Positions 1 through 8,633 of a stretch of 60,861 nt of DNA are shown in pieces. The stretch lies in the NCBI GenBank assembly GCA_902608115.1, contig CACLMT010000008.1, positions 1-60,861 on the forward strand. The letters run 5' to 3'. The notes under the pieces were generated by a model. That model did not search any database. It had not been told where the DNA came from and saw only the letters and a program-made list of their open reading frames with translations. The position numbers and the translations under genes were made by a program. Source of the stretch: an uncultured SAR86 cluster bacterium (GTDB lineage: Bacteria; Pseudomonadota; Gammaproteobacteria; Magnimaribacterales; D2472). Within the stretch, counting starts at the first letter, position 1. Each line of letters starts with the position of its first letter.

Positions 1-761
1 GGCACGGACAAGGCACTTTCACTTTTACTAATGGCGATCAATACGTGGGTGAGTGGAAGGATGGCAAAAGCCATGGGATAGGTAATTTTTACAGGGCGGA
101 TAGATCTATAATGGGGGGTAAGTGGGTAAGCGATGAATTTATAGAAGGCTATACTGGGCATAGTTGTACTGGAAATTCTGCTGTTTGGTCTGATTGCATA
201 GGTACCCTTACTCTCGCTGATGGAACTCAATTCATTGGCGAGTTCCTTAACGGCAAGCCTTTAGGTAAAGGTACCTTCACTTTTCCTGATAATCGGCCGA
301 TGCAATTCGCCGTTGAACCATATAATCAAGTTGTCTCTAGTCCCACTAAGAAACAAACAGACACAAATCTAACAGTAGGTCCTACAATTGGGGATACTGT
401 CAAAACAAAATATTTTGATGTAACCGTTAATTCTGCTGGTACGAAAGGTTATATTGGTGATGAATTTCTTGGATCAGAGGCAGGACCAGGAAACGTTTTT
501 TTAGTTATTAACGTTACATATAAAAATATAGACACCGAAGCAAGAACTATGATGAGTGGAGAGGTCATGGTGCGAGTTGGTGATGAGGAGTTGCGTTTTG
601 ATACAGCCGAGGTAGTTTTTTCAGATGGGTTTATAGTATTTGAATCACTCAACCCAAGGGTGACTAGAAGAGGCTTCGTTGCCTTTAAGGTTGAAGACGG
701 CCTTGAAGGAGAGTTTTTTTATAAACCTTCAAGAAGTACGAAGTTAATAAAATTACATTAA
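1..761 (+). CDS. MORN-repeat protein with C-terminal DUF4352-like domain (5' partial)
   Basis: The reading frame is open from base 3 to the left edge, so the true start lies outside the window; the GTG at 45 sits inside a MORN repeat and is not a credible start. The visible N-terminal part carries MORN-type repeats (pattern G-x-G-x-(F/L)-x-x-x-x-G-x-x-(Y/F)-x-G-E-(W/F)-x-x-G-K), seen at bases 3-110 and again at about 190-290. MORN repeats often bind membranes or lipids or act as scaffolds. The last ~130 residues form a beta-rich module resembling DUF4352 (G-D-T-V...F-L-V-I-N-V-T-Y-K-N), an extracytoplasmic immunoglobulin-like fold. An export signal, if present, would be upstream. Function is unknown. 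Confidence 0.75.
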   Translation, partial: HGQGTFTFTNGDQYVGEWKDGKSHGIGNFYRADRSIMGGKWVSDEFIEGYTGHSCTGNSAVWSDCIGTLTLADGTQFIGEFLNGKPLGKGTFTFPDNRPMQFAVEPYNQVVSSPTKKQTDTNLTVGPTIGDTVKTKYFDVTVNSAGTKGYIGDEFLGSEAGPGNVFLVINVTYKNIDTEARTMMSGEVMVRVGDEELRFDTAEVVFSDGFIVFESLNPRVTRRGFVAFKVEDGLEGEFFYKPSRSTKLIKLH

Positions 762-779
762 TCATTTTATATAAAGATT

Positions 780-938
780 ATGTCTTCAAATAACATAACA
801 GAAAAGTTAAAAATTTGGTGGCAAGATCTAATTGATCCAAATACACCAGTTTTTACAGGCGGTCTTAAGAATCCTTTGGCGTGGATTATTTCAATTGTAA
901 TAGCATCTATAATTATTTACTTTAGAGATTTCAATTAA
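780..938 (+). CDS. small single-pass membrane protein, 52 aa
   Basis: ATG at 780 and TAA at 936-938 give a 52-residue protein that fills the gap between the MORN gene (stop at 761) and the DUF2147 gene (start at 943). The N-terminal half is polar and tryptophan-rich (KIWWQDLIDPNTPVF). The C-terminal half holds a hydrophobic helix, WIISIVIASIIIYF, followed by a short charged tail (RDFN). This layout (amphipathic start, one membrane helix, charged end) and the snug fit between neighbours argue for a real gene. I recognise no family and see no strong Shine-Dalgarno sequence. Confidence 0.5.
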   Translation: MSSNNITEKLKIWWQDLIDPNTPVFTGGLKNPLAWIISIVIASIIIYFRDFN

Positions 939-942
939 TATT

Positions 943-1425
943 ATGCGAAAAGCAAGACTATTTCTTTTGATTAGCCTTCTAAACATTCAGTTATTAGAAG
1001 GTCTAGAGAAAACGATAATTGGTTATTGGCTAACGTCTGAATCAATAGTTGAAGTCGGGAGTTGTGGAGATCAAATTTGTGCAGAAATTGTTCATTTATT
1101 AGTTGAAGAAGGTATTGATCCAAAAAGTGTTCTTGATGAGAACAATGTTAATGCTAATCTTCGAACTAGGTCATTAATAGGAATTAATTTACTGGAAGGT
1201 TTTAATAATAAGATTGATTCAGATAATTCTATTAAAGGTGGAAAAATTTACAATCCTAGGGATGGCAGATTTTATAAATCTAAGCTTAAACTTTTAAATA
1301 ACGGCAATTTAAAAGTTGAAGGTTGTTTATTATTTTTTTGTGATGGTGAGGAGTGGAGACCCTTAACTGTAAGTCTTAATGAAGATGGCTCTCACTCTGC
1401 GGAGATTAAAAATAGGCTTCAATAA
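943..1425 (+). CDS. DUF2147-like secreted protein
   Basis: A 160-residue protein with an N-terminal signal-like segment (residues 1-20, hydrophobic core LFLLISLLNIQLL). The body matches the DUF2147 layout: an early G-Y-W motif, C-G-D-Q-I-C-A-E-I, a late G-G-K-I-Y-N-P-R-D-G-R-F-Y segment, then L-K-V-E-G-C and E-E-W-R-P. Proteins of this family are periplasmic or extracellular with a calycin-like barrel and no settled function. It starts 4 nt after the small membrane ORF, so the two are probably co-transcribed. The paired cysteines in the first motif could form a disulphide in the periplasm. Confidence 0.7.
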   Translation: MRKARLFLLISLLNIQLLEGLEKTIIGYWLTSESIVEVGSCGDQICAEIVHLLVEEGIDPKSVLDENNVNANLRTRSLIGINLLEGFNNKIDSDNSIKGGKIYNPRDGRFYKSKLKLLNNGNLKVEGCLLFFCDGEEWRPLTVSLNEDGSHSAEIKNRLQ

Positions 1426-1451
1426 ATTCAATAATATGGTAGATTGTCTTC

Positions 1452-2531
1452 ATGATCATTGGCGTTCCATCTGAAGTAAAGAACAATGAATTTAGAGTTG
1501 GACTTACTCCTGATTCCGTAAAGATTTTAACTAAAGCTCAACATAAACTTTTAGTGCAAGCAAATGCTGGTTCGAGTATCGGCTTTACTGATGAGTTATA
1601 TATTAAATCAGGAGCAACTATCCTTAATTCTGCTAAAGAGATTTATGAATCATCTGAATTGATAATAAAAGTAAAAGAGCCCGTTGAGGATGAATTTCAA
1701 TACTTGAGAAAAGGATTAACTCTATTTACGTATCTTCATTTGGCAGGAGATCTCCCACACGCAAAAAAATTACTTGAAACAGGAGTTACTGGAATTGCTT
1801 ATGAAACAGTAACTGCAGATGATGGTTCGCTTCCTCTATTGGCTCCAATGAGTGCTATCGCTGGCCAATTAAGTATGGTGGTGGGGTTTTATCATTTATT
1901 AAAACCTAATAAAGGTAGAGGTACCTTAATAGGTAATATAGATCCAAGAATTGTTACCGTTATAGGTGCAGGTGTTGCTGGCACTGAAGCGATAGCTAAG
2001 GCAGTGGCAAATCATGCCAATGTTAAGGTTATTGATCTGTCTCAAAATAGGCTTGATGAATTGCAAGCTATGTTTGGAAGTAAAAATATTGAATATATTT
2101 TATCTTCGCCTGATTCAATTAGAAGTGCTGTAGTAGTCTCTGATCTTGTTATTGGTTCAGTTTATGTAGTTGGGAAGGAGGCTCCAAAAATTTTGACTAA
2201 AGAAATGCTTAAAGCTATGACAGAAGGAAGCGTGATAGTTGATATTTCAATTGATCAAGGGGGTTGCTTTGAGACTAGCCGACCAACCAATCATGATGAG
2301 CCTACTTTTATTGAGGATGGCGTTGTGCACTATTGTGTAACAAACATGCCTGGTGCAGTGCCTTTAACTGCAACCAATGCGTTAAATAAAGCAACCCTTC
2401 CTTATATAGAAGAGCTTGCTAACAAAGGAATTTCTCAGGCTCTCGGAGAAAACAAGCATCTTTATAATGGATTAAATATCCAGGACTGTGAATTAATGCA
2501 TCCAGGTATTAAAGAAGCTTTATTGAAGTAA
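1452..2531 (+). CDS. ald: alanine dehydrogenase
   Basis: 359 residues, close to the usual ~370. The product oxidatively deaminates L-alanine to pyruvate and ammonium with NAD, or runs in reverse to assimilate ammonium, in the cytoplasm. Visible marks are the N-terminal G-V-P-S-E-V-K-N-N-E-F-R-V-G segment, the K-V-K-E-P substrate-lysine region near residue 74, Y-L-H-L-A-G-D with the catalytic histidine near residue 96, the Rossmann motif G-A-G-V-A-G near 174, and the C-terminal M-P-G-A-V-P-L-T-A-T-N-A-L typical of Ald rather than of transhydrogenase alpha. It stands alone and converges on the following minus-strand flavoprotein with a 5-nt gap. Confidence 0.93.
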   Translation: MIIGVPSEVKNNEFRVGLTPDSVKILTKAQHKLLVQANAGSSIGFTDELYIKSGATILNSAKEIYESSELIIKVKEPVEDEFQYLRKGLTLFTYLHLAGDLPHAKKLLETGVTGIAYETVTADDGSLPLLAPMSAIAGQLSMVVGFYHLLKPNKGRGTLIGNIDPRIVTVIGAGVAGTEAIAKAVANHANVKVIDLSQNRLDELQAMFGSKNIEYILSSPDSIRSAVVVSDLVIGSVYVVGKEAPKILTKEMLKAMTEGSVIVDISIDQGGCFETSRPTNHDEPTFIEDGVVHYCVTNMPGAVPLTATNALNKATLPYIEELANKGISQALGENKHLYNGLNIQDCELMHPGIKEALLK

Positions 2532-2536
2532 TTTTT

Positions 2537-4669
2537 TTATAAGTTTAGAGTTGCTTCTCTAGCGTCTGCAATAGCCCCATGAATATAACCAACAGATGTG
2601 CAATCTCCAATTGAGGTAATAGGAATACCTAAATTTTTTAGTGAATTAGAAAGATCTAAATTTGAATTAGTTCCAAGTGCAATAATAACCTGATCCGATT
2701 CTTCTAAATGCTCATCTTCAGCGAGCTCGTACAGTACTCCTTTTTTAGAGATCTCTTTAATATTGACATTGGTTAATAGTTCGGCTCCATGTTCTTTTAA
2801 GAGATGAACAACTCTAGAGCGTCTCACAATACTTAAATTTTTGCCAAGGGAAGGAGAGGGTTCAAATACTTTTACCTTTCTACCTCTTTCAATTAAAAAC
2901 TCTGCAAGTTCCAAGCCTACTAAGTCGCCACCAATAATAATAATTTTTTTAGAAATCGGCATCCATATTTTACTTAAAAATCTCAATACAGTTACATTTC
3001 TAAGCAATTGACTAATTCTTCCAATTTTTAAAATTAGTTGTTGAAATAATGATAGTTTTTTTATTACGCTTGCATCTGAGCCAAATAATAACCCTTTTAA
3101 TTGCTCCCCATCAAAGACATGCTTAAGATGTTTTCCTTTTATATCTGGTGCATCTCTAGTAGCTCCAGTAGCAACTACTACATGATCTGGCTTAAATATT
3201 TTAATACTTTCAGTAGTTGCCAGAGTATTAGTTTTTATTTTTATTCCTAATGCTGTTAATGAATTTTTTAAATATGAAATTAAATGCCCATTTGGTTCGT
3301 AAGCAAGCGCAGCAACCCTAACTGTTCCACCAATATCTTTATCCTTTTCCCAAATTTCAACATGATGTCCACGCATTGCCAATAAACGAGCAGCCTCCAT
3401 CCCGCTTGGTCCAGCACCAATGACTAAAATATTTTTTTGATCTGCAGTGGTATGAATAATATTTTCATTACGATATTCATTACCAAGTTGAGAATTTACT
3501 GCGCACATCATAGGTTGATTTATAAAAATTTGACTTACACAAACATAACAATAGATACAGGGACGAATAAGGTGTTCCTGCCCAGACAGGATCTTATTTG
3601 GCAATCCAGGATCTGCTAAAAGTTTTCTTCCCATAGCTATAAAATCAAAATCCTCATTTTTAAGACCAGCTTCTGCGACATTAAGCTCAATTCTTCCCAC
3701 AGCAATGATTGGAATCGAGACAGTTTTTTTTGCCATTTTTGCAAATTTTATAAAACCTCCAGGTTTATGGACAAGCGGTGCTTCTGTAAATGCTATTCCC
3801 TTACTTGAATTTCCATATGAGCTAATATCAAGTGCATCTGCTCCTGCTTTTTCAGCAAGAGAAGCAGTGATTAAAAAATCTTTTGGAGTTATCCCATCTT
3901 GAATTCTATATTCGTTGGCATCTAATCTAACTAGCACAGTTAGATTAGGTAGTTCTTTTTTAATTTCAGCAATAATTTCAAGTAATAAACGTGCTCTATT
4001 TTTTGGGGTTCCCCCATATTCATCTTTTCTTTTATTAACAGCTGGTGAAAGAAAACTCGAAATAAGGTATCCATGACCTGCATGTATTTCTACAGCATCA
4101 AAATTTGATTTTTCAGCTCGTTTTGCTGCATCAACAAAATGTTGAATTTCGGTTTTGATTTCTTTAATTGTAAGCTCATGGTATCTAGGACCTTTGCCAT
4201 CTGGCCCCGCAGCTTTAACAAAACTCATGATCTCTTTTTCAGTAAGCAGGCCAAACATATCACTGGGTTCAGATTTAGGAATAGATGGCACTAGAATAGG
4301 GCGACCAGCAATGACATCTTCTTGAGCAATTTTTCCACTATGATTTAATTGTGCTGCAACCTTGGTGCCATGTTGGTGAATTTTTTGAGTTAGAGATTGC
4401 AGATCAGGAATAAATTCATCTTTAGAAAATCCCAACATGTTTGGCATGGATGCTCCCGCAGGCCAAGTGATAGCAGATGTTTCAAGTATGATTAATCCTA
4501 CGCCACCCTTAGCTCTTTCTTCATAGTAGGCTTCTAATTTTTCTGTAGTATGACCATCCTCGCCAGCAAAGTTAGAGCCCATTGCAGCCATGATTATTCT
4601 ATTTTTAAGATCTAAGTTACCTATCGAACCACTGGATGTTAGAAAGGGATATTTAATGTTTTGATTCAC
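2537..4669 (-). CDS. NADH:flavin oxidoreductase / 2,4-dienoyl-CoA reductase-type iron-sulfur flavoprotein
   Basis: A 710-residue three-part enzyme of the FadH/trimethylamine dehydrogenase/BaiCD-BaiH type. Residues 1-~370 are an old-yellow-enzyme FMN barrel (V-E-I-H-A-G-H-G-Y-L-I-S-S-F-L-S-P signature). A 4Fe-4S motif C-I-Y-C-Y-V-C...M-M-C follows near residue 370. Then come an FAD/NAD-binding half with G-A-G-P-S-G-M-E-A near 420 and a second dinucleotide site (I-I-G-G-D-L-V-G-L-E-L-A-E) near 580. Family members reduce activated C=C bonds in unsaturated acyl-CoAs, or in bile-acid delta4-3-ketones. Sequence alone cannot choose the substrate; the steroid-like neighbourhood makes the enone option worth keeping. 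It stands alone on this strand. Confidence 0.85.
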   Translation of the reverse strand: MNQNIKYPFLTSSGSIGNLDLKNRIIMAAMGSNFAGEDGHTTEKLEAYYEERAKGGVGLIILETSAITWPAGASMPNMLGFSKDEFIPDLQSLTQKIHQHGTKVAAQLNHSGKIAQEDVIAGRPILVPSIPKSEPSDMFGLLTEKEIMSFVKAAGPDGKGPRYHELTIKEIKTEIQHFVDAAKRAEKSNFDAVEIHAGHGYLISSFLSPAVNKRKDEYGGTPKNRARLLLEIIAEIKKELPNLTVLVRLDANEYRIQDGITPKDFLITASLAEKAGADALDISSYGNSSKGIAFTEAPLVHKPGGFIKFAKMAKKTVSIPIIAVGRIELNVAEAGLKNEDFDFIAMGRKLLADPGLPNKILSGQEHLIRPCIYCYVCVSQIFINQPMMCAVNSQLGNEYRNENIIHTTADQKNILVIGAGPSGMEAARLLAMRGHHVEIWEKDKDIGGTVRVAALAYEPNGHLISYLKNSLTALGIKIKTNTLATTESIKIFKPDHVVVATGATRDAPDIKGKHLKHVFDGEQLKGLLFGSDASVIKKLSLFQQLILKIGRISQLLRNVTVLRFLSKIWMPISKKIIIIGGDLVGLELAEFLIERGRKVKVFEPSPSLGKNLSIVRRSRVVHLLKEHGAELLTNVNIKEISKKGVLYELAEDEHLEESDQVIIALGTNSNLDLSNSLKNLGIPITSIGDCTSVGYIHGAIADAREATLNL

Positions 4670-4736
4670 TATAAGTTGTGTTTAGTAAAAGTTATGATTT
4701 ATATTAATTTTATAGTTATTTTTTTAATTTATAAGT

Positions 4737-5279
4737 ATGAGTGATTTAGATAGCAAAATTCAAGAAATCCTTGATAAGGAATCGATAAGAGAATTAGTTT
4801 ATACCTATTGTCGTGCAGCAGATCGCCATGACAATAAATTGATGAGATCCTTATATCATGAAGATGCTTATGACGATCATGGCTCTTTTTTTAAAGGCAA
4901 AGCTATGGAGTTTATTGATTTACTTCCTGAAATTCAAAAATCTATGGGTATTCTTCATCATAATGTAACCACTCATAATATTAAGCTGGATGGAGATATT
5001 GCTGAAGGAGAAACTTATATCATTGCATTTCATCAGGTTCTTACTGAAGAGGGTGATTATGATGTTTTGATTGGAGGAAGATATTTTGATAAATATGAGA
5101 AAAGGCATAATGTTTGGAAATTCTCTAGCAGAGCAGTAGATGCAGATTGGGTCTATGTTAGTGATCCTTCTAAGGTAGATTTAATCCATCCAATGATTCA
5201 AGGTGCAAAAATTGGAACTCCAAATAAAGAAGACCCTTCTTATGAGTACTTTCAATTATTTAAAAGAGGTATCCGATAA
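4737..5279 (+). CDS. SnoaL-like / NTF2-fold protein
   Basis: 180 residues. The N-terminal helix E-S-I-R-E-L-V-Y-T-Y-C-R-A-A-D-R-H-D and the following L-M-R-S-L-Y-H-E-D-A motif are typical of the SnoaL_4 branch of the NTF2 superfamily, a cone-shaped fold used by isomerases, dehydratases and polyketide cyclases. Here the histidine and aspartates in the H-E-D-A-Y-D-D-H-G region would line the pocket. It is divergent from the flavoprotein gene (67-bp gap) and convergent on tdk. It is one of four NTF2-fold proteins in the window. The reaction is unknown; a small cytoplasmic lipid- or steroid-handling enzyme is only an inference. Confidence 0.75.
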   Translation: MSDLDSKIQEILDKESIRELVYTYCRAADRHDNKLMRSLYHEDAYDDHGSFFKGKAMEFIDLLPEIQKSMGILHHNVTTHNIKLDGDIAEGETYIIAFHQVLTEEGDYDVLIGGRYFDKYEKRHNVWKFSSRAVDADWVYVSDPSKVDLIHPMIQGAKIGTPNKEDPSYEYFQLFKRGIR

Positions 5280-5283
5280 TTTG

Positions 5284-5865
5284 CTAAATTAGCCTTGTTA
5301 ATTCTCGAAAATGCTTGCGGCAATAAACTTTGTAAGTATCATTGCCTCCAATTTTTATCTGGTCACCATCTGTGATAACTTTTCCTTCGTCATCAAGTCG
5401 AACAACCATTATGGCTTTCCTTCCACAATCACAAACAGTCTTGAGCTCTATGAAATTATCCGCTAAAGCTAGCAGTTCCGCGCTACCTTCAAATAATTCA
5501 CCGCGGAAATCAGTTCTAATTCCATAACACATTACAGGGATATTGAGTTCATCACTAATTTTACATAACTGTCTAATTTGATCTTTAGTGAGGAACTGGA
5601 CTTCGTCTATCAAGATGCAATCAATTTGTTTTTTTATGCTTTCTTGAGAAACATAATTATAAAAATCAAAATTTAAATCTACAGAATATGCTTTTGCATT
5701 TAGGCCAATTCGTGAATGGATTTTATTATCATTGTTATCGGCATCTATTTTAGGAAGAAACAACAAAGTTTCCATTCCTCTTTCAAGATAGTTGTAATTA
5801 GATTGTAAAAGAGCTGTTGATTTTCCAGCATTCATGGTTGAATAAAAAAAATGTACTTTTGCCAC
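5284..5865 (-). CDS. tdk: thymidine kinase (type II)
   Basis: 193 residues, normal for bacterial Tdk. It phosphorylates thymidine to dTMP with ATP in the nucleotide salvage pathway. Visible are the P-loop S-T-M-N-A-G-K-S near residue 10, the D-E-V-Q-F segment (Walker B-like, catalytic Glu region) near residue 87, and the zinc-binding cysteines C-D-C-G-R-K near 145 with Y-C-R-K-H near 183. Its ATG begins directly after the stop codon of the Rieske gene upstream on the same strand (0-nt gap), so the two are probably co-transcribed although their functions look unrelated. Confidence 0.94.
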   Translation of the reverse strand: MAKVHFFYSTMNAGKSTALLQSNYNYLERGMETLLFLPKIDADNNDNKIHSRIGLNAKAYSVDLNFDFYNYVSQESIKKQIDCILIDEVQFLTKDQIRQLCKISDELNIPVMCYGIRTDFRGELFEGSAELLALADNFIELKTVCDCGRKAIMVVRLDDEGKVITDGDQIKIGGNDTYKVYCRKHFRELTRLI

Positions 5866-6864
5866 TTAACTGCTTAGTGGTTCAGAGTAAAACTGACTGA
5901 CCCATTTTCTAAACTTGCTAATTGGTCCATCTCCATCACAAAGGATAGGGTCTGAGACATAACTTTTGTTATCCCAAATAGGTAAATCATCAAGTACACC
6001 ATTTGCTATTCCATCAATAATTGCCATTCCTAGCTCGTCATCTGTCTCGTTTGAAACTCTCATTGACCATCGTAAAATTGAGTGTTTATTATCCACTGGG
6101 CAAGAAGCGTTTATCATAATGAATTCACCGCCGTCAGGTGGAAGATTTATCATTTTTAAACCAACCGTTCCAAGACCCCAAGATTCTCTTGTAAAAGTAG
6201 TAGTAAACATTTCATGATCTTTAACTTTATGCTCTTCTGAGGCGTTACTATTTGGGTCGTATAAAGTTTCAGCAATAGTTTTCTTATAAATGCCATCTAT
6301 AATGGCATCTGTTTCCGGCAGACTGGGGGAGCCATGTACTTTAGGAAAGTGGGCCGCATCAACATCATTTTCTGCAATTTCTTGTAAGACGGTATTAACG
6401 TTGTAGTCATAGTGGTAAACCTTTCCCCACTTTTTATCATCGCCGTTAAATCCTTCTATTACTGGAACTTCCCATGTTGGCTCTTCTTGATGAAGATGAT
6501 GCCATGCCCAAATAAAACCATTAATCTCAACACACGGGTAATTAAAAATTTTTGTATCCTTTGCTTTTGGCGGAAAGTTTTTTGCGTATGGGATTTCAGC
6601 ACAACTTCCATCAGTATTCCATCTCCAAGCATGAAAAGGACACTCAATTGTTTCACCATTTATACAACCGCCTTCACCAAGGTGAGCACCTAAATGAGGG
6701 CAAAAAGCATCAAGTACAGCCGGAGTTCCGCTTTCAGTTCTAAAAGCTACAATTTCTTTTTCACAAAATTTCAGGGATTTTACTTCTCCTTTTTTTAGTT
6801 CATGGGTTCTGGTAATACAGAACCAACCATTTGGCATCGGGAATGGAAATTCTTGTTTAGGCAT
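5866..6864 (-). CDS. Rieske non-heme iron oxygenase, KshA-like
   Basis: 332 residues. The Rieske 2Fe-2S ligands are Cys55, His57, Cys75 and His78 (C-P-H-L...C-P-F-H). The mononuclear iron site appears as N-D-V-D-A-A-H-F-P-K-V-H-G near residue 165. The C-terminal L-C-D-G-D-G-P-I-S-K-F-R-K-W-V-S-Q-F-Y motif is shared with the KshA homologue at 21792-22832, so the two are paralogues within the 3-ketosteroid 9alpha-hydroxylase-like group. A separate ferredoxin reductase would be needed to supply electrons; none is in the window. It is divergently transcribed from the ADC/SDR/P450 operon across a ~100-bp AT-rich gap that probably holds both promoters. Confidence 0.85.
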   Translation of the reverse strand: MPKQEFPFPMPNGWFCITRTHELKKGEVKSLKFCEKEIVAFRTESGTPAVLDAFCPHLGAHLGEGGCINGETIECPFHAWRWNTDGSCAEIPYAKNFPPKAKDTKIFNYPCVEINGFIWAWHHLHQEEPTWEVPVIEGFNGDDKKWGKVYHYDYNVNTVLQEIAENDVDAAHFPKVHGSPSLPETDAIIDGIYKKTIAETLYDPNSNASEEHKVKDHEMFTTTFTRESWGLGTVGLKMINLPPDGGEFIMINASCPVDNKHSILRWSMRVSNETDDELGMAIIDGIANGVLDDLPIWDNKSYVSDPILCDGDGPISKFRKWVSQFYSEPLSS

Positions 6865-6968
6865 TTGTCATTTATCTCCAGATGTTAGTATTTATAAAAT
6901 TTACTTTATATATATCTTACGAGTTATATTATTATAAGGATAATTTATTTAAACCATAGGAGAAAAAT

Positions 6969-7736
6969 ATGTCAGAACTAAGATATATAAAAACATCTGA
7001 GCAGTTAATTGAAGCCGCAGAAAATAATTTAGAATTCTTTGATGCAAAAATGCATGCGATTAAAGCTTGGTACAAAACCGAACTTGGTTTAATTGAGCAA
7101 CTTATTCCCGCACCTTTAGAAGTACATGCAGATCCTATGGTTAGGATAGTTATCTCTAAAGTGTTTGTTGATCTTATGGGTGGCATGGAATTTGGTGCAG
7201 CAACCTTTGGAGTCAATTGTATGTACAAAGGCAAGGAAGGTATTTACGAAATTACAATGCCTATGGAAGGAGAAGGTGTGGTTGTTGGTGGACGAGAGAC
7301 CTATGGAGAGCCAAAGAAAATTGCTGAAGTCAATGCATCCAAGGATGGAGAGAATTGTTTAGGTACGGTTACTAGACATGGTATTACATACCTTGAGCTT
7401 AAAGGTAAAGTGACAGATTCCTTGGAAACCTCTTCATTCACCGATAATGTTTATTGTTTTAAAGTTTTTCCATCTTGTGAGCAAAGTAAACCCGTTGATC
7501 AAAATCCTTTATTAGTAAGAATTAATATGCATAGAACTCAAAATGTACATAATAAAGTAGAAGGGGAGATAGTGCTTCGTGAATCACCCATGGATCCTGT
7601 AGTAGATCTTCCAGTCAAAGAAATAGTTTCTCTTACATGGGAAGAGGGTGGATCATCGTCCAATGCATCAGTTGTTGAAGAAGTGGATATTATGTCATAT
7701 GTCCCTTTTATGCACTCTCGATACGATTCAGCTTAA
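6969..7736 (+). CDS. acetoacetate decarboxylase-family protein
   Basis: 255 residues with the ADC fold signature: I-P-A-P-L-E near residue 45, then G-R-E-T-Y-G-E-P-K-K-I-A near residue 108, where the lysine pair matches the Schiff-base lysine region of acetoacetate decarboxylase. Classical ADC decarboxylates acetoacetate to acetone; many homologues beside catabolic clusters act on other beta-keto acids or as aldolase-dehydratases. An A-G-G-A-G ribosome binding site (bases 6957-6962) sits 7 nt before the ATG. It leads an operon with an SDR (14-nt gap) and a P450, suggesting that it handles a keto product of the same oxidative route. The substrate is unknown. Confidence 0.8.
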   Translation: MSELRYIKTSEQLIEAAENNLEFFDAKMHAIKAWYKTELGLIEQLIPAPLEVHADPMVRIVISKVFVDLMGGMEFGAATFGVNCMYKGKEGIYEITMPMEGEGVVVGGRETYGEPKKIAEVNASKDGENCLGTVTRHGITYLELKGKVTDSLETSSFTDNVYCFKVFPSCEQSKPVDQNPLLVRINMHRTQNVHNKVEGEIVLRESPMDPVVDLPVKEIVSLTWEEGGSSSNASVVEEVDIMSYVPFMHSRYDSA

Positions 7737-7749
7737 AGAAGGTTAGTTT

Positions 7750-8628
7750 ATGAAAGATTTTAAGGGCAAATTAGCTGTTGTAACAGGCGGAGCATCAGGA
7801 GTTGGTTTTGCAATCAGTGAATCATTAATGAAAGAAGGAGCAAAAGTTATCCTTGCTGATATTGAAGAGAAGACTCTTGAGGAATCAAAAAATAGACTGT
7901 TAGATTTATCTCAAGATGTTGATTGCAAGGTAGCAGATGTTTCTAATGCAAATTCTATGCATGAATTAGCTGATTGGTGCCAATCTAATTATGGCCCGGT
8001 TCATTTATTATTTAACAATGCTGGAGTAGCCCCAGCTGAATTATTACCAATATGGGAAACCAAGCCTAATGATTGGCAATGGGCATATGGTGTTAATGTA
8101 ATGGGAGTGCTTCATGGCATCCAAGCTTTTGTTCCAAGAATGCTTGCCCATGGAGAAGATAGTAGAGTGATTAATACTTGCTCAGGTAACGGAGCATTTA
8201 TTAATCTTCCATCCACTCCTATTTATACTTCATCCAAAGCATCAGTTTCAAGTATTTCTGAAGTTCTAAAATTACAACTTGAGCAAGCTAATGCAAATGT
8301 GAAAGTTTCTATATTATTTCCAGGGCCTCATACAGTTAGAACAAACCTATTTTCTGCTGAAAGAAATAGACCTGAAGAACTTGCGAGGGACCCTAATGCC
8401 CCAGAGCATCCTATTTCATCTGTAGAAGATATGATAGAAATGATGAGTTCCATGGGGATTGAAATGGAGACAACCGAGCCTAATGAAGTTGCAGTCTTTT
8501 GTTTATCAGAAATTAAAAAAGGCAATTATTGGATTAACCCAAAGAATGAGAAAAGTGAACAAGCTTTTAAAGATAGGGTTGAATCAATAATTAATCGCAC
8601 TGATTTGCCTAATCCAAATATTTTTTAA
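7750..8628 (+). CDS. short-chain dehydrogenase/reductase
   Basis: 292 residues, slightly longer than a core SDR because of a C-terminal extension. The cofactor motif T-G-G-A-S-G-V-G is near residue 12 and N-N-A-G near residue 92. The catalytic serine lies in T-C-S-G-N-G and the catalytic Y-T-S-S-K is near residue 160. The aspartate after the second beta strand (L-A-D-I) favours NAD over NADP. It lies between the ADC-family gene and the P450 gene in one operon, 13 nt after the former and 5 nt before the latter. It probably oxidises an alcohol in the same pathway; the substrate is not deducible. Confidence 0.85.
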   Translation: MKDFKGKLAVVTGGASGVGFAISESLMKEGAKVILADIEEKTLEESKNRLLDLSQDVDCKVADVSNANSMHELADWCQSNYGPVHLLFNNAGVAPAELLPIWETKPNDWQWAYGVNVMGVLHGIQAFVPRMLAHGEDSRVINTCSGNGAFINLPSTPIYTSSKASVSSISEVLKLQLEQANANVKVSILFPGPHTVRTNLFSAERNRPEELARDPNAPEHPISSVEDMIEMMSSMGIEMETTEPNEVAVFCLSEIKKGNYWINPKNEKSEQAFKDRVESIINRTDLPNPNIF

Positions 8629-8633
8629 ATATT

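Noticed and set aside
6932-7234. 100-codon frame antisense to the ADC-family gene
   Set aside because: The plus-strand gene has a clear family match and a GGAG site; the antisense product is serine-rich and featureless.
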